This document shows, in pieces, positions 31,301 through 44,600 of a stretch of 64,000 nucleotides of DNA. The stretch lies in assembly GCF_004027225.2 (NCBI RefSeq), contig NC_044278.2, positions 102,354,743 through 102,418,742 on the forward strand, written 5' to 3'. A program made the position numbers and the translations under genes. How positions within the stretch are numbered: the stretch's first letter is position 1; every line of letters starts with the position of its first letter. Under the pieces are notes generated by a model that saw only the letters and a list, made by a program, of their open reading frames with translations, was not told where the DNA came from and did no database searches. This DNA comes from Strigops habroptila (lineage: Eukaryota; Chordata; Aves; Psittaciformes; Psittacidae).

Positions 31301-34300
31301 GGATCCTTACTCTTGGTTTAGCTTTTAGCCAAATAAAAGAGTTTCTCAAAAAAGCTCTTTGAGTTTTGGGCAATAAATCACAATATGTGTCATAGCCCAC
31401 GTTGGGGAGAACAGTAAGGTTCTTAGACAGCAAACTTGGATGGCATCTAGAGCAAATGTCTGCTTTCTCTGATCTTGAGTATCTTTTAGGGACACTATGT
31501 GTTCTCGGCCTGATAGCTGAGCACTCTGGATATGCAACATGAAGACAGTAAGTTTTTTAAATGTAAAAAAAACCCCAAACTTGTATCATTAGTAAGTAAC
31601 AACTTCAGACATCCGCATGAGTGGCTTTGGTGAGACAGGCTGTTTCCATCGGTGGATTAAGTAGAGTCTGGAAGCACATATCCCAGCCATGCAACAGAGG
31701 GCAGAGCCCATCCTTCAGAAACTGGGGGCAGGGGTTGCTGTGCACGACTTTAATCCTGACTCCACAGAGCTGTGCTAGGCTATTGGCTTCTCTTTGCCTC
31801 TCCATCAGTGGCTGGAGTGGAAGAGGAAATCATGGAGTCTACAATTCTGTTGCCACAGCTCTGCTGAATGCAATGTTTCACAGCCAAAATTCATGACCTA
31901 ATACTTTCCCTGGGTCCCACCTGGGTAATGGAGCTATGTGCTGAAGTTTAGAGCAATTACAGCTGAAAGCAAAAGTTGAGTTGATGCCAGAGAAGCAGCA
32001 CTGGAGGCCTTCCAGGAGGAAACAGCTCATAAATGGTAAGGAAAGTCAGCAGGACACAAGTTTGCCAAGGACACATCTAGCTGCACAGGTAGCTTGGCAA
32101 GAAAACAAGGCCACCTTGGCATGGGAGGTCATGGGATGGGTGCCCTGGTGCAGCAGATGTCCTGGTGTGCTCCCTAGCAAAGCAGCTCTGGTTACTGGGG
32201 GAGAGCTATGGCAGGGAAGTGTCAGGAACCCCTGGGGACAGATGGGGACAAACTCTCCCGGCAGCCTTAGCAGCCCTAGGGGCTTTGCTCCAGCAGAGCT
32301 CCTCAGTGGAGCAGGACATTCCTCCTCTCCTCACTGATGAGGAGGGGTTGCTTCTTCTCAACTATGCTGTGACTCAAGTGAACATAGGCAGTTTCTTCTA
32401 ATTAGTGTCTCATCTTCTGCAACGCTCCTGATTCCATTCTCATGTTTTGGCACTGTTGGAAGTCAAACTTACCTTCCCTGAAACAGGGGGACAGATACTC
32501 GCTTGCAAAGGGACAGGAAAAACTTGAGCTATTCACTGAAACAAACAGTTTGTTGCCAGGAGACTGGAGTCAGGACTTGGGAATCCCTTTCTACCTCTGT
32601 GTTTCTAAATTGAAGTATTTTGGAAGACACCCTCATTGTAAAAATTTTCTTCCTATATCTAGTCTAAATCTACCCTCTTTTAGTTTAAACTTCTAACTGC
32701 TCATTTCCAAACCGTGGATTGCTAGCACTTGAGCTGGACTGAAGACAACTAGAGAGATGCCAAATATAACATCTGGACTCATTATCGGCCTCCTGGCACT
32801 CTGGCACCCAGCTGTAACATGCAGGGCTGGAAAGAATGCGCTTCTTATAGTGTTCTTCCAAAAGAAGAGAACAAGCCAAAGAAAGCACATGGACCTTTCC
32901 TGCTCTCAGCATTCTTTTCCCCTTAGTCAGCCAGGTATTTTTTGGCAGCTGTCGCAAGCTCATGTAGTTTTGCTTTTGAGTCAGATCCTGTTCCCCTGAC
33001 ATGCCTTGGTGCTTTCCACAGAGTCACAGCCTGTCCTTCAGATAACTTGCATAGACCAAAAGATCTTTGTGAGAGAAAAGCTGTCTTATCTTCAGCATTC
33101 TTTGGAAAGGGATGCTCCTAGCTGCAGAATGTCTCTTCCTCTGCAGGCAAACAAGACAAGCTTTCAGACCTGGAAACTGAGATTGCCTGTGGTCTAGTTT
33201 TTCCATGCCATGGTTTGACCATGCAAACAGAAACATTTCTCAGACTTGCTTGGTCCCTTGCCTCTCTGAGTGACAGCAGAAAGGCTAGTTAGGGCTTCCA
33301 ACAAGGGATTGCTTGTAAGCAAGGCCTTGGAGAATGTGCTGCTGCAACACTCAAACAGTAGAAACTAAAGGCATGATTCAGGGGCCTTCATGATAAGGTG
33401 GCTCTCAGGATTTTTAAGATCACAATTCTGCATTTAAACATCTCAAGTGGAAGACAGACAAGACATGGACATCAGAGGCTTTCTGATCTTTCAAAGGCAT
33501 TAAGGCTCTTAAATCAAGCAGCAGCCACGAGGCGCTAGCATCCAAGATTTTCCTTCCTTTTCCCACAATTTGAAAATGAGACAATCTTTTTCACAGAGAT
33601 TGTCAGAAGTGATATAAAGAGCTGAACAACACTTAACTACTGAAGTTTCTTTAAAGATAACTCAAGCTTTCAACTACATTTTAGGGAAATTCTAGTCCTT
33701 ACCTAATCTAGGGATTTATTTTTTTTATTTGTAAAATTTAAGAATATGAGAGGGAACTTGCAGTAATGATCAGTGAGAATCACCTCCTAACAGCAATACC
33801 AAAGAATTTTTATTCTAGTTTAAAATAATAATGTGCTGCTTTATGAATCATAAATTGCAATAATAGAAAAAATCAAACCTCCATTTCTCATAAATAGTAA
33901 GTGCAGTATGTTGTTTATCTGTCAATAATGTTCATTTTTCAGATCTTTGATCCTCATCAAGATGCTTACATGCACCTATAGATGTAGAGGTAACCCTGGT
34001 GTGCTGAAAAGGGGTCTCTAAAAACATCTTGCGCAACTACTCCCAGGAATGTAGTGACTCAGAAGAAAAAGCGACTTTCTCTTATCAGGAGTGTATTTCT
34101 TCCTCCAGGACTTCAATCCAGAAACATGATCCTTTTTCTGTTCCCAGGAATGACACCCTGCTCTTCCAAAGCCAGAGCAATGCTTTGGTCCTCCCTTTCA
34201 TTCTCAGTCACTCCCTTGCCAAACTCTCATTGTGGCTCCAAAGGTGTTTTCCATCCTCAGAGGCTTGGCCTTTGCTGCCAGCTTCTGCTGGTAAAACATG

Positions 34301-35573
34301 CCCTGCATTATCTCTTTGCCTGCGGGCACACACTCCTGAACTGGGGCAGGAAAACTGAGCCTAGATACTGGTCCAGCAAAAGTAGCTGCCTGAGCAGAGA
34401 CAGCCCCTGCAAAGTCCACGGTGGTCCAGGAGCTGGGGGTAAACAGCCACCTCCCTTGCACATCCCTCCCCAGGCTTCCTACTGTGGGCACCTGAAATCC
34501 CACCTTCTTCCCCTCTTGGCCTAGGAAGATGATCCTGTATCACCCATGGGCTGGCAGCCGCCATCATGGAGGTATCTATCTTGGTACTGGTCCCTTATGC
34601 ATGAGTCAGCAAAATTCAAGAATGAGAGAGAAATAGCAAGAAAGAAATTTCCTGTGTCAGAGACAAGGAGTGAGGCCACTTCCACCACAGGAAGGGAAAG
34701 AGCTGGGGTTGCAGCTCTGGGGGCAGGGGAATGCCTGGCTCCTCTTGCTTACGCAGTATCTGCTGCCTCCCTGACAATAGGAAGCCCAGGCAGCAGTGCC
34801 ACTCACCCTGATCTGGCAACTGCCTGTGCTCTATGCGGTTCCTGTGCTCAGTGGGAAGCCCAGACCCGTGTGTGATCTGCTGTGAGGTTCAGAGCAAAGG
34901 GAGACCCTTCTGAGCAGGATAGAAATAAATGCACCACGGCAGCTTGCAAAGCCCATGGGAAGAAAAGAGAGGAGGGAGTGACAGCCCAGTAGCCATCAAT
35001 CCTTTCTAGCCACCATGTGCCACCATGCCACTCCTTTCCCTGGCCACTCAGCCCACAGGTCCCTTCCTAATAGCACAGGGAAAAGCAAGGGCTGCCATGA
35101 ACTGTTAGGAGCACGTCAGCGCAAACCAGTGATTCATGCTGGAGGAATCAGCAGTGTGGTTTTATCTGACTTTAAATGCTTCAAGAAACAATTCTGACGT
35201 TTAATCTCACTCAGTATTTTTCCTTTGCAAACATCATGCTCTGTGTTCGTTGTTATATGAAGGACATGAGACTCTGCTTGCTCCCAAATCAGCACGTGCT
35301 CAGACTCCTACAGCAGTGCTCTTCAAATTCAAGTCCATCCTGGTTTACAAGCTCTCAGACTGGCTCTCAGCTGCTTACTGCTGTGGCATCCTGCAGCATC
35401 AAAACCTAAGAACAGAGTGCTTGTCTTACAAAGTCAAGCTCAATGTAGTGGCATCTCTTTACTCATAGAAATTTTCTGGAGTCATCAGAACCTGCTTAGA
35501 TGACAGAAATCTTCCTTGCTGCTGTCAAGATGCCCAAGAAGCCAGCTTTCTTGCATCTGTCCTATAAATTCAA
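28381..35573. other. CDX2-PDX1 intergenic region, left half
   Basis: Mostly single-copy sequence without a recognisable gene. One short antisense CR1 remnant lies at 32629-32691. An AATAAA occurs at 30064-30069 downstream of a GC-moderate stretch, but no coding exon or clear transcript is visible. Open frames of 100-160 codons on both strands here have no family resemblance. Confidence 0.6.
32629..32691 (-). mobile_element. CR1 LINE remnant, antisense
   Basis: The reverse complement reads AAAGAGGGTAGATTTAGAC followed by TAGATATAGGAAG, the familiar CR1 near-terminal block. Only about 60 bases remain. Confidence 0.7.
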
Positions 35574-35582
35574 AAGTGCCCA

Positions 35583-35822
35583 AGAAGGAAGAAAGGGAAA
35601 GGAGGGGAAGGAAAAGGAAATAGAAAAAAGGAAAAGGAAAAGGAAAAACAAAAGGAAAAGAAAAAAGAGAAAGGAAAAAGAAAAAGAAAAAGAAAAAGAA
35701 AAAGAAAAAGAAAAAGAAAAAGAAAAAGAAAAAGAAAAAGAAAAAGAAAAAGAAAAAGAAAAAGAAAAAGAAAAAGAAAAAGAAAAAGAAAAAGAAAAGA
35801 AAGAAAAAGAGAAAGAAGAATA
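35583..35822 (+). repeat. Purine tract with about 20 exact AAAAAG units
   Basis: About 240 bp of nearly pure A and G on the plus strand. From 35674 to 35798 a G recurs every six bases without a break. One frame gives a meaningless Glu-Lys repeat. It directly adjoins a CpG-rich block with a CTCF-like site. Confidence 0.97.
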
Positions 35823-35825
35823 AAG

Positions 35826-36170
35826 GACAGGCCGCCCGGGGCCGCTAGGTACCAGCGGGCAGCGCTGTGTCAGTCCCGTCCCGTCCCGCACTGTCCCGCA
35901 GTGTCTCTGCGCGGCCGGCAGGTGGCAGTGTCGCCGCGGAGGCGCCGTGCGGCGGAGCGGGTCAGGGCAGCCTCAGGCACTGCTCTGCGGGCCCGGCAGC
36001 TCCCGCCCGCTCCGCGGCTCCCCTCGCCCAACGTGCTCCGCCGAGTTACTGCCACCAACATCCTCCTGCCGAGGTCACCAGCAGGAGTTAGACCTGGCAG
36101 TAACAAACGTGTCACCGCCTCGGGACTGCCTTATTGCTGTGGCGTCACCTCCCGGGAGGGGTAGCCTCAG
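35826..36170. promoter_or_regulatory. Small CpG island midway between CDX2 and PDX1
   Basis: The base composition switches abruptly from the purine tract to CpG-dense sequence for about 340 bp, then back to ordinary sequence. It holds a good CTCF-like motif and no recognised coding exon. A role as an insulator or a non-coding RNA promoter is possible. Confidence 0.55.
35915..35929 (+). promoter_or_regulatory. CTCF-like motif, strong match
   Basis: The sequence CCGGCAGGTGGCAGT matches the CTCF pattern CCASYAGRKGGCRSY at 14 of 15 positions by eye. It is near the midpoint of the CDX2-PDX1 interval and inside a CpG island. Confidence 0.55.
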
Positions 36171-36916
36171 CGGACACATCCTCCCCTGGGCTTGTGCCAC
36201 CAGGAGTTCTGAAACTGCCCAGTATCCATTTCCTACCAAGTACAATTCCACTTGTCCTGCTCCCTTGGCAGGTTTTCTTTCTTTCCCTTTCTTCACACGC
36301 TTGTTGCTGCTGCAATACAAGACAGCAGCCATTACCATCATGTAAAACACAAACCCATTGAGCAGAACCTGCAAACGTCTATGGCACCATCTGGAGAGCT
36401 CTGGTGGCGCTAACGAAAGCCATTATATGTCCTACATAAACCATGCTTGAATGGTTGAACAAGTCCCTCCTTCTCTTCTTCACTTTCTGTCCTCTGATCT
36501 CCACACGTTATACCCCTGGTATCGTCCTTCACAGCTGCTTGCCAAGAGTCTGGTCCAAAGCCCATTCAAATCAGTCTCATTGGCTGCAGTTAGCTTTGGA
36601 CTATGGCCTAGACCTCCTTTGCTGGCTCTTGGCTTTACGCCTCTTCCATGCCCTCACTTGGAACAGTCTCTGTCTGCCTGAAGGCTCTCTTTCATCAAAT
36701 TTCCTTTAGGAAATTCCATTGTTCAGGATGCATCTCTACAGTGGATAAATGATGGCTTCAGAAAGTGTATTGGGATGTAGCAGGGACCATCTAAGAGATG
36801 CCAGAAGATGGGGAGATTACCGGCAAAGGGCATATCTCCTGAAGTGTCAGCAGGGAAATAAAGGTGAAAAACAGCCAAGACATGTTGGGTCTCAAAGGGA
36901 AATTTAAGCAAGGCAA

Positions 36917-37088
36917 GGAAGTTGCCCAGAGAAGCTGTGGCTGCCCCGTCCCTGGCAGTGTTCAAGACCAGGCTGGATGCGGCTTGGAGCAACCTGCTCT
37001 AGTGGAAGGTGCCCCTGCCCATGCAGGGGGTTGGAACTAGGTGATCTTTAAGGTGCCTTCCAACACAAACCATTCTATGATTCTATGA
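36917..37088 (+). mobile_element. CR1 LINE 3' fragment
   Basis: It carries 'GTTGCCCAGAGAAGCTGTGG', 'GGTTGGAACTAGGTGATC' and an ATTCTATGATTCTATGA tail. 5'-truncated. Confidence 0.9.
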
Positions 37089-39731
37089 AGTTCTTCAGCA
37101 GGACAAGGCAGAAGACTAACAGTGGGGAGAGCATTAAACTGGTACATGCCCTAAATAAATGAATGTATTACCCCGGTTTCAAACAGGACAGTACTTTATT
37201 GGTTTTGGGGTTGTTTTTTTTTCCCAGCAATCTGCAATACATGGTAAGCCCTATGGTTTCTTTAAAAGCTGAGTATAAAAAGAAATGTCAGAAGTGCAGC
37301 ATCATGATTATATAAAAAAATGCTTGGAAAACAGAACTTACAAGGATTGAGCTTGTCTGAGCAGCCTTCAGGTTCTTCTTGTACATATGGGATTGAGAAC
37401 CACAACTGAATCCTATAGTTCCAGCTTTTCCCTTCCTCAGGATGCCTATGCAGAGCCTGCACCAGTGGAGGAAATTCAAGGCTGTACAGTGAACACCTCC
37501 TTTCCCCAGTCTCACTTTCCACAAGGAGCTCTGAAGGTACCTGAGGCTTCCACCCATCTCTGACTCTCGGGTTCATCCCTAAGCAGAAGTCTGGGCTACA
37601 AGCTTCACTGAAGTCCCACAAAGGAGTTAGGAGGGGTTAGGGGAAGAGAAGTGCTCTCCAAGCACTACACAAGCTGTTGGGTAAAATCACCTCCTACAGG
37701 TTTCACTTCTTCTCCCCACTCCTGGTCCTACTGATCACTCTTCTCTGCCTCCCTTCCTGCATCTTCCTGGCCCCCAAATCCTGCAAGAGCACCCAGCTCC
37801 TGCTTTGAGCTGAAGCTAGGGTAGATCCAAGGGCGGGATGAGTTGTTTCTGAACACAAAAAGGATGGCACTTTCTGCAGGATGCTATTTTGTTGGATTGG
37901 TGAGCTGAGCTGTCTCATCCAGCTGCGACTGTTTGCTACAGAAACAGCAGGCAGAGTGGGAACACTAGCACTTCAGATTAATGTAACATGCCACCACACC
38001 CTCAGACTGGGATGTGACAACTTTCTGGCTCCTTCCCGGCTCCTTCCCATCCGTTGGTTCTCCCCAGCTCTGCCCTTGCCTGATGCTTACTCCATCTACA
38101 TCATTGTTTTCTGCCCCTTGCTTCATTCCATGTAGCCCTGAAGTAGAGAGGAGACTTGAAAGCAAATTGTGCCCTTCTCTTCTTCTTTGCCACTTTCCTG
38201 GCTCCAGCCCTAGCTCCTTCCATGTGCCATGGAGGAGAGCGCTGTCCCTCCAATTGCTCTCTCCCTGGCCTGCTTTTTGCTTTTGCTGTATCCTCCTCCA
38301 TCTCCCATAACTAGGTACAGAGCCAGGTGTGCAAGTGTGCTTCAAGCAAACTTGCAGAAGAAACGCCACATCTCCCTTGGTCCGACTTCCCCAAATTGAT
38401 GCTGGCATGGCCTGCAGGTGCCAGCTTGTCTTTTCCTTGGTCCTGACTTAACCTGTAAAAGCTCTTCTTGTCCTGAGCCTCCTGTTCCCCCTTCTCCCCA
38501 GTGTTTGCAGTTTTACAACCAGTGAAGAATGAAGCCCTGGTCTATCTAGTGACCACATCTGGAAAAGAAGCACGGACACTAAGATTTTCCAACAAGCTAT
38601 AGCTGTTCCCAGCCCTCTGTCATATAATTGTCAGGATTCCACTGGAAGGGCAGGATTTTTCACATCTTCCATGAGCAGTGCTGGTGTGTGGCTTACTTCA
38701 CTCTTTCGGGCCAAGTTGAGAGGATGGGATAAAAGCAGGCATAGGAGCAAATGGGACTTTGCTAGAGGAGGACATAAATCTGCCACCCCAAGTGGGTTTT
38801 TATCTCCCACATCTCTGCAGTTTTCCTGACAATTTCCAGTGCCTGTATCTAAACCAATTGAGATGATTTTTCCCAGGAACTGTGAGGCAAATCATGAGAT
38901 GTTTCTCCAAAAATAGTTTTCTTTAGAGCCCTGGGCAAGCTGGACTGTTGTATACACAATTTGTAATCACCAGAGACAGCTGGAACAAACCCCACATCTA
39001 ACAGTGAATAAAAACCAGTGAAGAGGAAATGGAAATGCAAGAAATGGAAATCTATGCTGGATTCCCAACACTTTTGCTTAGTGTATGGACCAGGAGGAAT
39101 GTGGAGACAGGTGAGCAAACTCCATCACATCACACACATCACAAGGGGGAACTAAGCTTCCACAGGAAAGGTGCAAGCTGTAATTAACAGCTAAGTAAAA
39201 CACACAAAGCACCTGGTTTCTATATCATAGCTTGTTCCCTAGAAGCAGAATGGCATTCCCAGCTAATGAGCTCATTGGCATCATAATCCTGTAGCTGTTG
39301 AGGTCTTGGCACTGCATCAGTTACCTTTTTCTTCTCCCTTCTCCGTTACTGCCTCTCTCTATCTTCTTCCCATAATGACACTGCTTCAGCCTCCACTTGC
39401 CTCTCTTCTGACCTTTCCTCCTGCTTTAGGTGCCTGCTCATACTTCTGCCTGTCCACTCACTGATGATGTTGCCTTCCATCACTGCTTGGAGTACCATTC
39501 CTCTACTTGCCTTCCAGGCCCACCCTCTCCAGCTTCTGTTTTCCAAGCTCTGGGGAAACTGCTCTTTCAGTTGTCTCTAGTAAGTCTCTAGTAAGCCAGA
39601 AGTTGCTTTAAAAGATAATTATTTTCTTCTCAAAATCTTATCCTTTGGCTTTTGGGATGCTGTTTTAAAGAGAAAGGAAATGCAGTGTCTTTTGCTCACA
39701 GGACAAGAAACCATACTGCAACAGGTAAGAC

Positions 39732-39805
39732 CGGCTGGATGTTAGGAAAAATGTACTCATGGCAGGAATAATGATGCACTGGAACAGAAGATCTGCGGCT
39801 TTGTA
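39732..39805 (+). mobile_element. Probable diverged CR1 fragment
   Basis: The words GGCTGGATGTTAGGAAAAAT and TGCACTGGAACAGA appear in the order and spacing seen near the CR1 3' end, but the flanks have decayed. This is a weak call. Confidence 0.45.
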
Positions 39806-41679
39806 GACCTTAGTGAAGAGGAGAGAGTTCATGTCTGGAGTGACCCTGCTTTGGGCAGAAGAATAGAGTATAAACGTCAGTGGTTTCAGTTCCAGTTCTC
39901 TTTTTGCTCCTTCAGGGATGCTCATAAGGAATCCCCATCATCTCACATAAAGGTCACATGGCTCTACACCTTGTGGTCCTTTTCTCTGCCTTTACCTTCA
40001 CTTAATCTCATGCACTGCTCAAAATGCCATCAGATGTACCTCTTTATATTTGAAGTGAAACTGCCTCAGTGAGGTCTGTGCGATGAATATAACCAAACCA
40101 TCAACGATGTGGCAGCAGAGGGTGAAGCTGCGAGCAAGGTTTCCAATCACAACTCCAGGAACCAGCTATGACTTTAACAAGTAGTTTTGCCACATTCAGT
40201 CCAGGGTTAAGGATTTGGTTCCTCCAGAGTAGAGGGAGTTTCCCCTTGTCCCCCTTTTTGGCAATTTTCATTCTTGGTAAAAAAATTCAGTTTACAGAGT
40301 GGACTGAAAAAAACAGGAATTGCTATTCTGCTAGCTTATCTTGAACAATGTCACCTCACGCAGTCTCACCCTTAGCCAAATACTGACTCACCAACAAGGG
40401 GTTAGCAGCGGAAAAGGAGGGCATAGTAGATGACAGATCAGCTCCCACTGCTGGGAGCTTGGCAGGGAGTGAGAGACACCTATTTTGAATCAGAGGGACC
40501 TGAGCAGTTGTGCTGAAGGGTAGCTAAAAGACAAGATGCAAGGGGGCTGTTTTGCTACTGCTTGCTGCAGAGAGGTACAGCCTCCTCTCCAGGAGGGGTT
40601 GCATTCAAAACGTGACTCTGGAGCCCTTCAATGCCGCACCCAGCTGAGGCTCCCAGCAGGTAACTGTTTGCTTTTCTCTGGAGAAGGGTTTGGGCCAGGG
40701 GAAGTGGTGTTCAAACACAGGTCTCTGCACAGTCCAGGACCTGGTATCCCTCCCCTAGCTCCACCTTGGTCCTGAGACACCTTGGTCTCCCAACATGGGC
40801 TGTGGGTGCCTTTCTTTCTCTCATAGCTCCCTTTCCTGGTTCTGCCTTCTTCTTACACCAATGAAGTCACTAATCCCTGCCTACCTCTGCTCAGTGCTTT
40901 GATGTCTGCAGGGAATGTCCAAAGTAGGTGTAGCTAAATATATAGTGCCACATACTGCCGCTGCTCAAACAAAATACCAGCATGCTACCAGCCACCCATG
41001 GAGACACCTCTTTTTCACTATCCACTATCAAGTCTAGCCCTGCAAGTAGAGGCACAAACCATCATACCCTCTGTTTTCTTTGGCTGCTAAATTTGCTTTA
41101 CTCTTGAATCTTAAGCACACTGTGCAAAGACTTCTTTGAGCAGATGGTTTTCTCCCCCCTGGGTCTGGGCTAAAGGACAGGGAAGATGTGAAGCTGCCAC
41201 TGGCACCAGCTCATTATACCCGGACCAGCTCTGTCATGAAACAAAGCCCACCAACCCTCTCTCTGCCAACACTTTCAAAGTGGAATGTTTCACACATGCT
41301 TGAGATGCTTCTGTTCGTGGCCTGTTGGTCCAGCAGCTCACCTGCATCTCTCAGGTTTCTTCCCTTCCAATGTATTTTTGGGTTGTCCATGGAGATTAGT
41401 CCTGAAACCTGTTTGCCAAGGCACCTGCCTCTTGTGCCCAGTGGATCCTGGTGGATGGAGGATCAGTGCTCCTGTGAACATGGGGTCCCTCCTAAAGGCA
41501 CATCGGGCAGAGGCAGACCAACTGCAGCTTTTCCTCATTCCAGTGGCACTGCAGATGGAAGTAAATGGTTCCTGGAATAAATCCTGATACAAGCCAGCAA
41601 GTGCTTGAGACCTAATAGTAGACGAACCACGTGTTTGAGTTTTCTACTCCATGGGCAAGGCTGGCCAGGACTGACCTAT

Positions 41680-42000
41680 ACAGGGGGCCCACAAGAGAGC
41701 TGAAGAGGGACCTTTTACAAGGCATGTAGTGATAGGACAAGGGGAAATGGCTTTAAATGGAAAGAGGGGAAATTTAGATTAGATATTAGGAAGAAGTTCT
41801 TTACTGTGAGTGTGGTGAGGCACTGGCACAGGTTGCCCAGAGAAGCTGTGGCAGCTCCATCCCTGGCAGTCCTCAACACCAGGTTGGACGGGTCTTTGAG
41901 CAACCTGGTCTAGTGGAAGGTGTCCCTGCCCATGGCATTGGGGTTGAAACTCAATGAGCTTTAAGGTCCCTTCCAACCCAAACCAGTCTATGATTCTATG
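41680..42000 (+). mobile_element. CR1 LINE 3' fragment
   Basis: The fragment runs from 'ACAGGGGGCCCACAAGAGAG' to the ATGATTCTATG tail and includes 'AATTTAGATTAGATATTAGG' and 'GGTTGCCCAGAGAAGC'. Same subfamily as the copy at 14684-14987. Confidence 0.9.
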
Positions 42001-44600
42001 ACTCATCACAGAAACACACTAGGAAGAGAGGGATTCAGCTCATTTCCTCTGCATTTTATTTATCCTCACATACGTTGCAATCCCAGAAGGTCTGGGGAAC
42101 AGAGGAGCTGCATACCAGGACAGCAAGTGGTGGGAGGAGAGGAGAAGGAGAAAGGCAGAGACTAGGAGAAGCCTTGCATCCATGCACTTTCTCCTTTGTT
42201 TAACCATGCCTTGTGCTCACAGCTAAAGTGTTGTGGAAGCACATTGGTGCTGGCAAGGTGCACAGAAAGATACCGTAAAGGGTTGTGGAAGGCAGTGGGA
42301 CAGCAGCAATGAGGATAAATGATAAATGAACGTAAGTAGTGGGTGAGTGAAGCACTACCAACATGGGCACTGCAGTGTTTCCACATTTCGTTGTCTTACC
42401 TAGGTGCTAAACCAGACACATTCCTGACTGCTATAAATATATCCTTGAAGATCTGCTCATTCTTATCACCATCTGGGTTGGGAGGAACATGGAGGAACTG
42501 CCTTTCTGAGTCACAGATTATTGGAAGCCATGTGCGCATGTGTGTATGTGTGGGTTGCATACACTTATGTGAAGAACAACCCTATAAGTCATTAGGAGTG
42601 AAAGGAGCCCAAAGATGTTTCTTTCTACTCCCAAAGTAAGCCTTGAAATACAGCACTGAACTCCCAGCCAAGTCTGCCCAGTGTGGAGCCCAGATCGTAA
42701 GGTGCATTGTCCAGCCTGAGAGACCCTGCTTTGGTGGTCGTTGCAGGGCTGGCATCCCATCCCTGGTTGCACTTCAAAGCACTGAAGCCTTCCTGAGCAA
42801 TGTTTCTTCTCAGCCTGCAATGTGTCTCCTCAGCTGCAGTCATGGCAGCAGCAGCAGCAACCGCAGCGTGGGAGGTAACAGGCTTCAGAGTCGGGCTGGA
42901 AAGACTTTCACACCTTAGGTTAAATCACTGCTTTCAGAATTGATTTATGGATGTAATTATTCATACATGGAAGGATTATCAGGCAAACGCATGGGTTTGT
43001 AATGGAGGACCTTTCACATGGCCATCACTGCAGGGTCCTGGGACATGGTCCTGTGTGTGGGAGGTAAAGCAGGGGTTAGCACGGGGGGGGTGCATGAGGT
43101 CCTGTTTCCCTTTCCTAGGCTCAGCCCAGGCACGGTGACCCTAGCAGAGGCTGCTGGATGCAGCTTCTCAGATGGCAGCAAACCAACAACCATTTTGTGG
43201 TAGGATCTGGCCCGTGTGTGACAGCAGCCCCCAGCTCCTGGCCAGGGTTTGCCTAGCTGTGTGCCATTCACATTAGCTGCTCAGCCCTGCTTGGAGAAAG
43301 AACAGTGCATTAAATATTCCCTGCGTTGTGGGCCTTCATGTCATAACAGTCACTATCTCGTTAGCTCAGAAGCAGAGAAGAAAACTTTCACTGCAGTATT
43401 GGGGGGTGTATCTGAGCAAAGCAGAAGTAAAGGTGTTGCCTGTGCAAAGCTGCATCAAGACCTGCAGCCTCACTGTCTTCACCTGGAGCCATAAGTAGAA
43501 CTGATGTCTCCATAGTTCCTGGTGTTGCAGATGCCCATACCAGGTGAAGCTGGGGAGGGGAAAATCACCCTAAATCTTGCTCAGCCTTTCTTCAATATAA
43601 CCAACGCTGGATACATGTGATTCTTGGGGACATACCTCTCCCACACATGCCTAAAAGACTTGAGCATTTCCCAAGAAGGAAATAAAAAGACACCTCACAC
43701 TTTTCATCTCTTGCTTAAATTTTAAAGTCAGGATTCTTAGAATGTCTTGCGGAAACCCTGTCCTAGGGTTAAAACTGATTAAATATAAATTAAGAACTAT
43801 TTACTAATATAAATTATGAACTACTTCATAAGGGGCAGTGTCTCCTAGGAAAAATGGATGTGTCTGCACAACTGGTTTTGGTGAGATGACATGGCACAAG
43901 AATTCTAGCGGCCTTATTACTTTCCATATCAGCCTTGTCTTTCCCTGGCATGGTGCAGGGCTAGAGATTCTGCCAGGTGAAAGTTACCCTGAATATTTAT
44001 CTCTACAAGGTCACAGAGCTGTCTTGATTCAGTTAACGCTATTTTTTCTATTGATGCAGTTGGAAAAAGGATTAATATTATATGTATGTATATATATAAA
44101 GTGCTAAACCCATAAACTATATTAGTTCTTTGAAGAAAAATACTTTATTCATTAAAACTAAACCACGTAGGTCTGATACTACGTCCACTTATAAAAATAC
44201 TTCAGCACCATAGTCAAAAAATACCTCCAAACTCCTCAATTTCTCCATTTTTACAGTGGTGCGTGGAGAAAATGGAAATGGAATGTATTATACTAGAGAA
44301 ATTACGGGCAAAATTTCAGCCACCGTGTATGCTCTTTACCCAGGGCAATGAGCTGTACGAATCTAGGCAGAAAATCATAGTGTTTTGTGTGATAGATGTC
44401 CTTTCTGCAGCTAGATATAGTTTTATAGTGGCTCCCGAATTGAGATTTCAGTGCCAGACACTGTAAAAAGTACATGGAAATTGTTCCACTGTGCGTTACC
44501 AGTGACAAGTTGATGCTAATAAATAGTGATGAGAAATTCTGAGGTTTCAAAAGAGCTTTATAATCTCTAGAAGTCTGAGAGATGTTACTTTAATTAATGC

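Larger units (their letters stand above)
36171..44600. other. CDX2-PDX1 intergenic region, right half
   Basis: Single-copy sequence with three CR1-related pieces (36917-37088, about 39732-39805, 41680-42000). No gene was recognised on either strand. Confidence 0.6.

Noticed and set aside
35500-35823. Open frame with a Glu-Lys repeat
   Set aside because: It is the translation of the AAAAAG repeat. No exon structure or conserved part.
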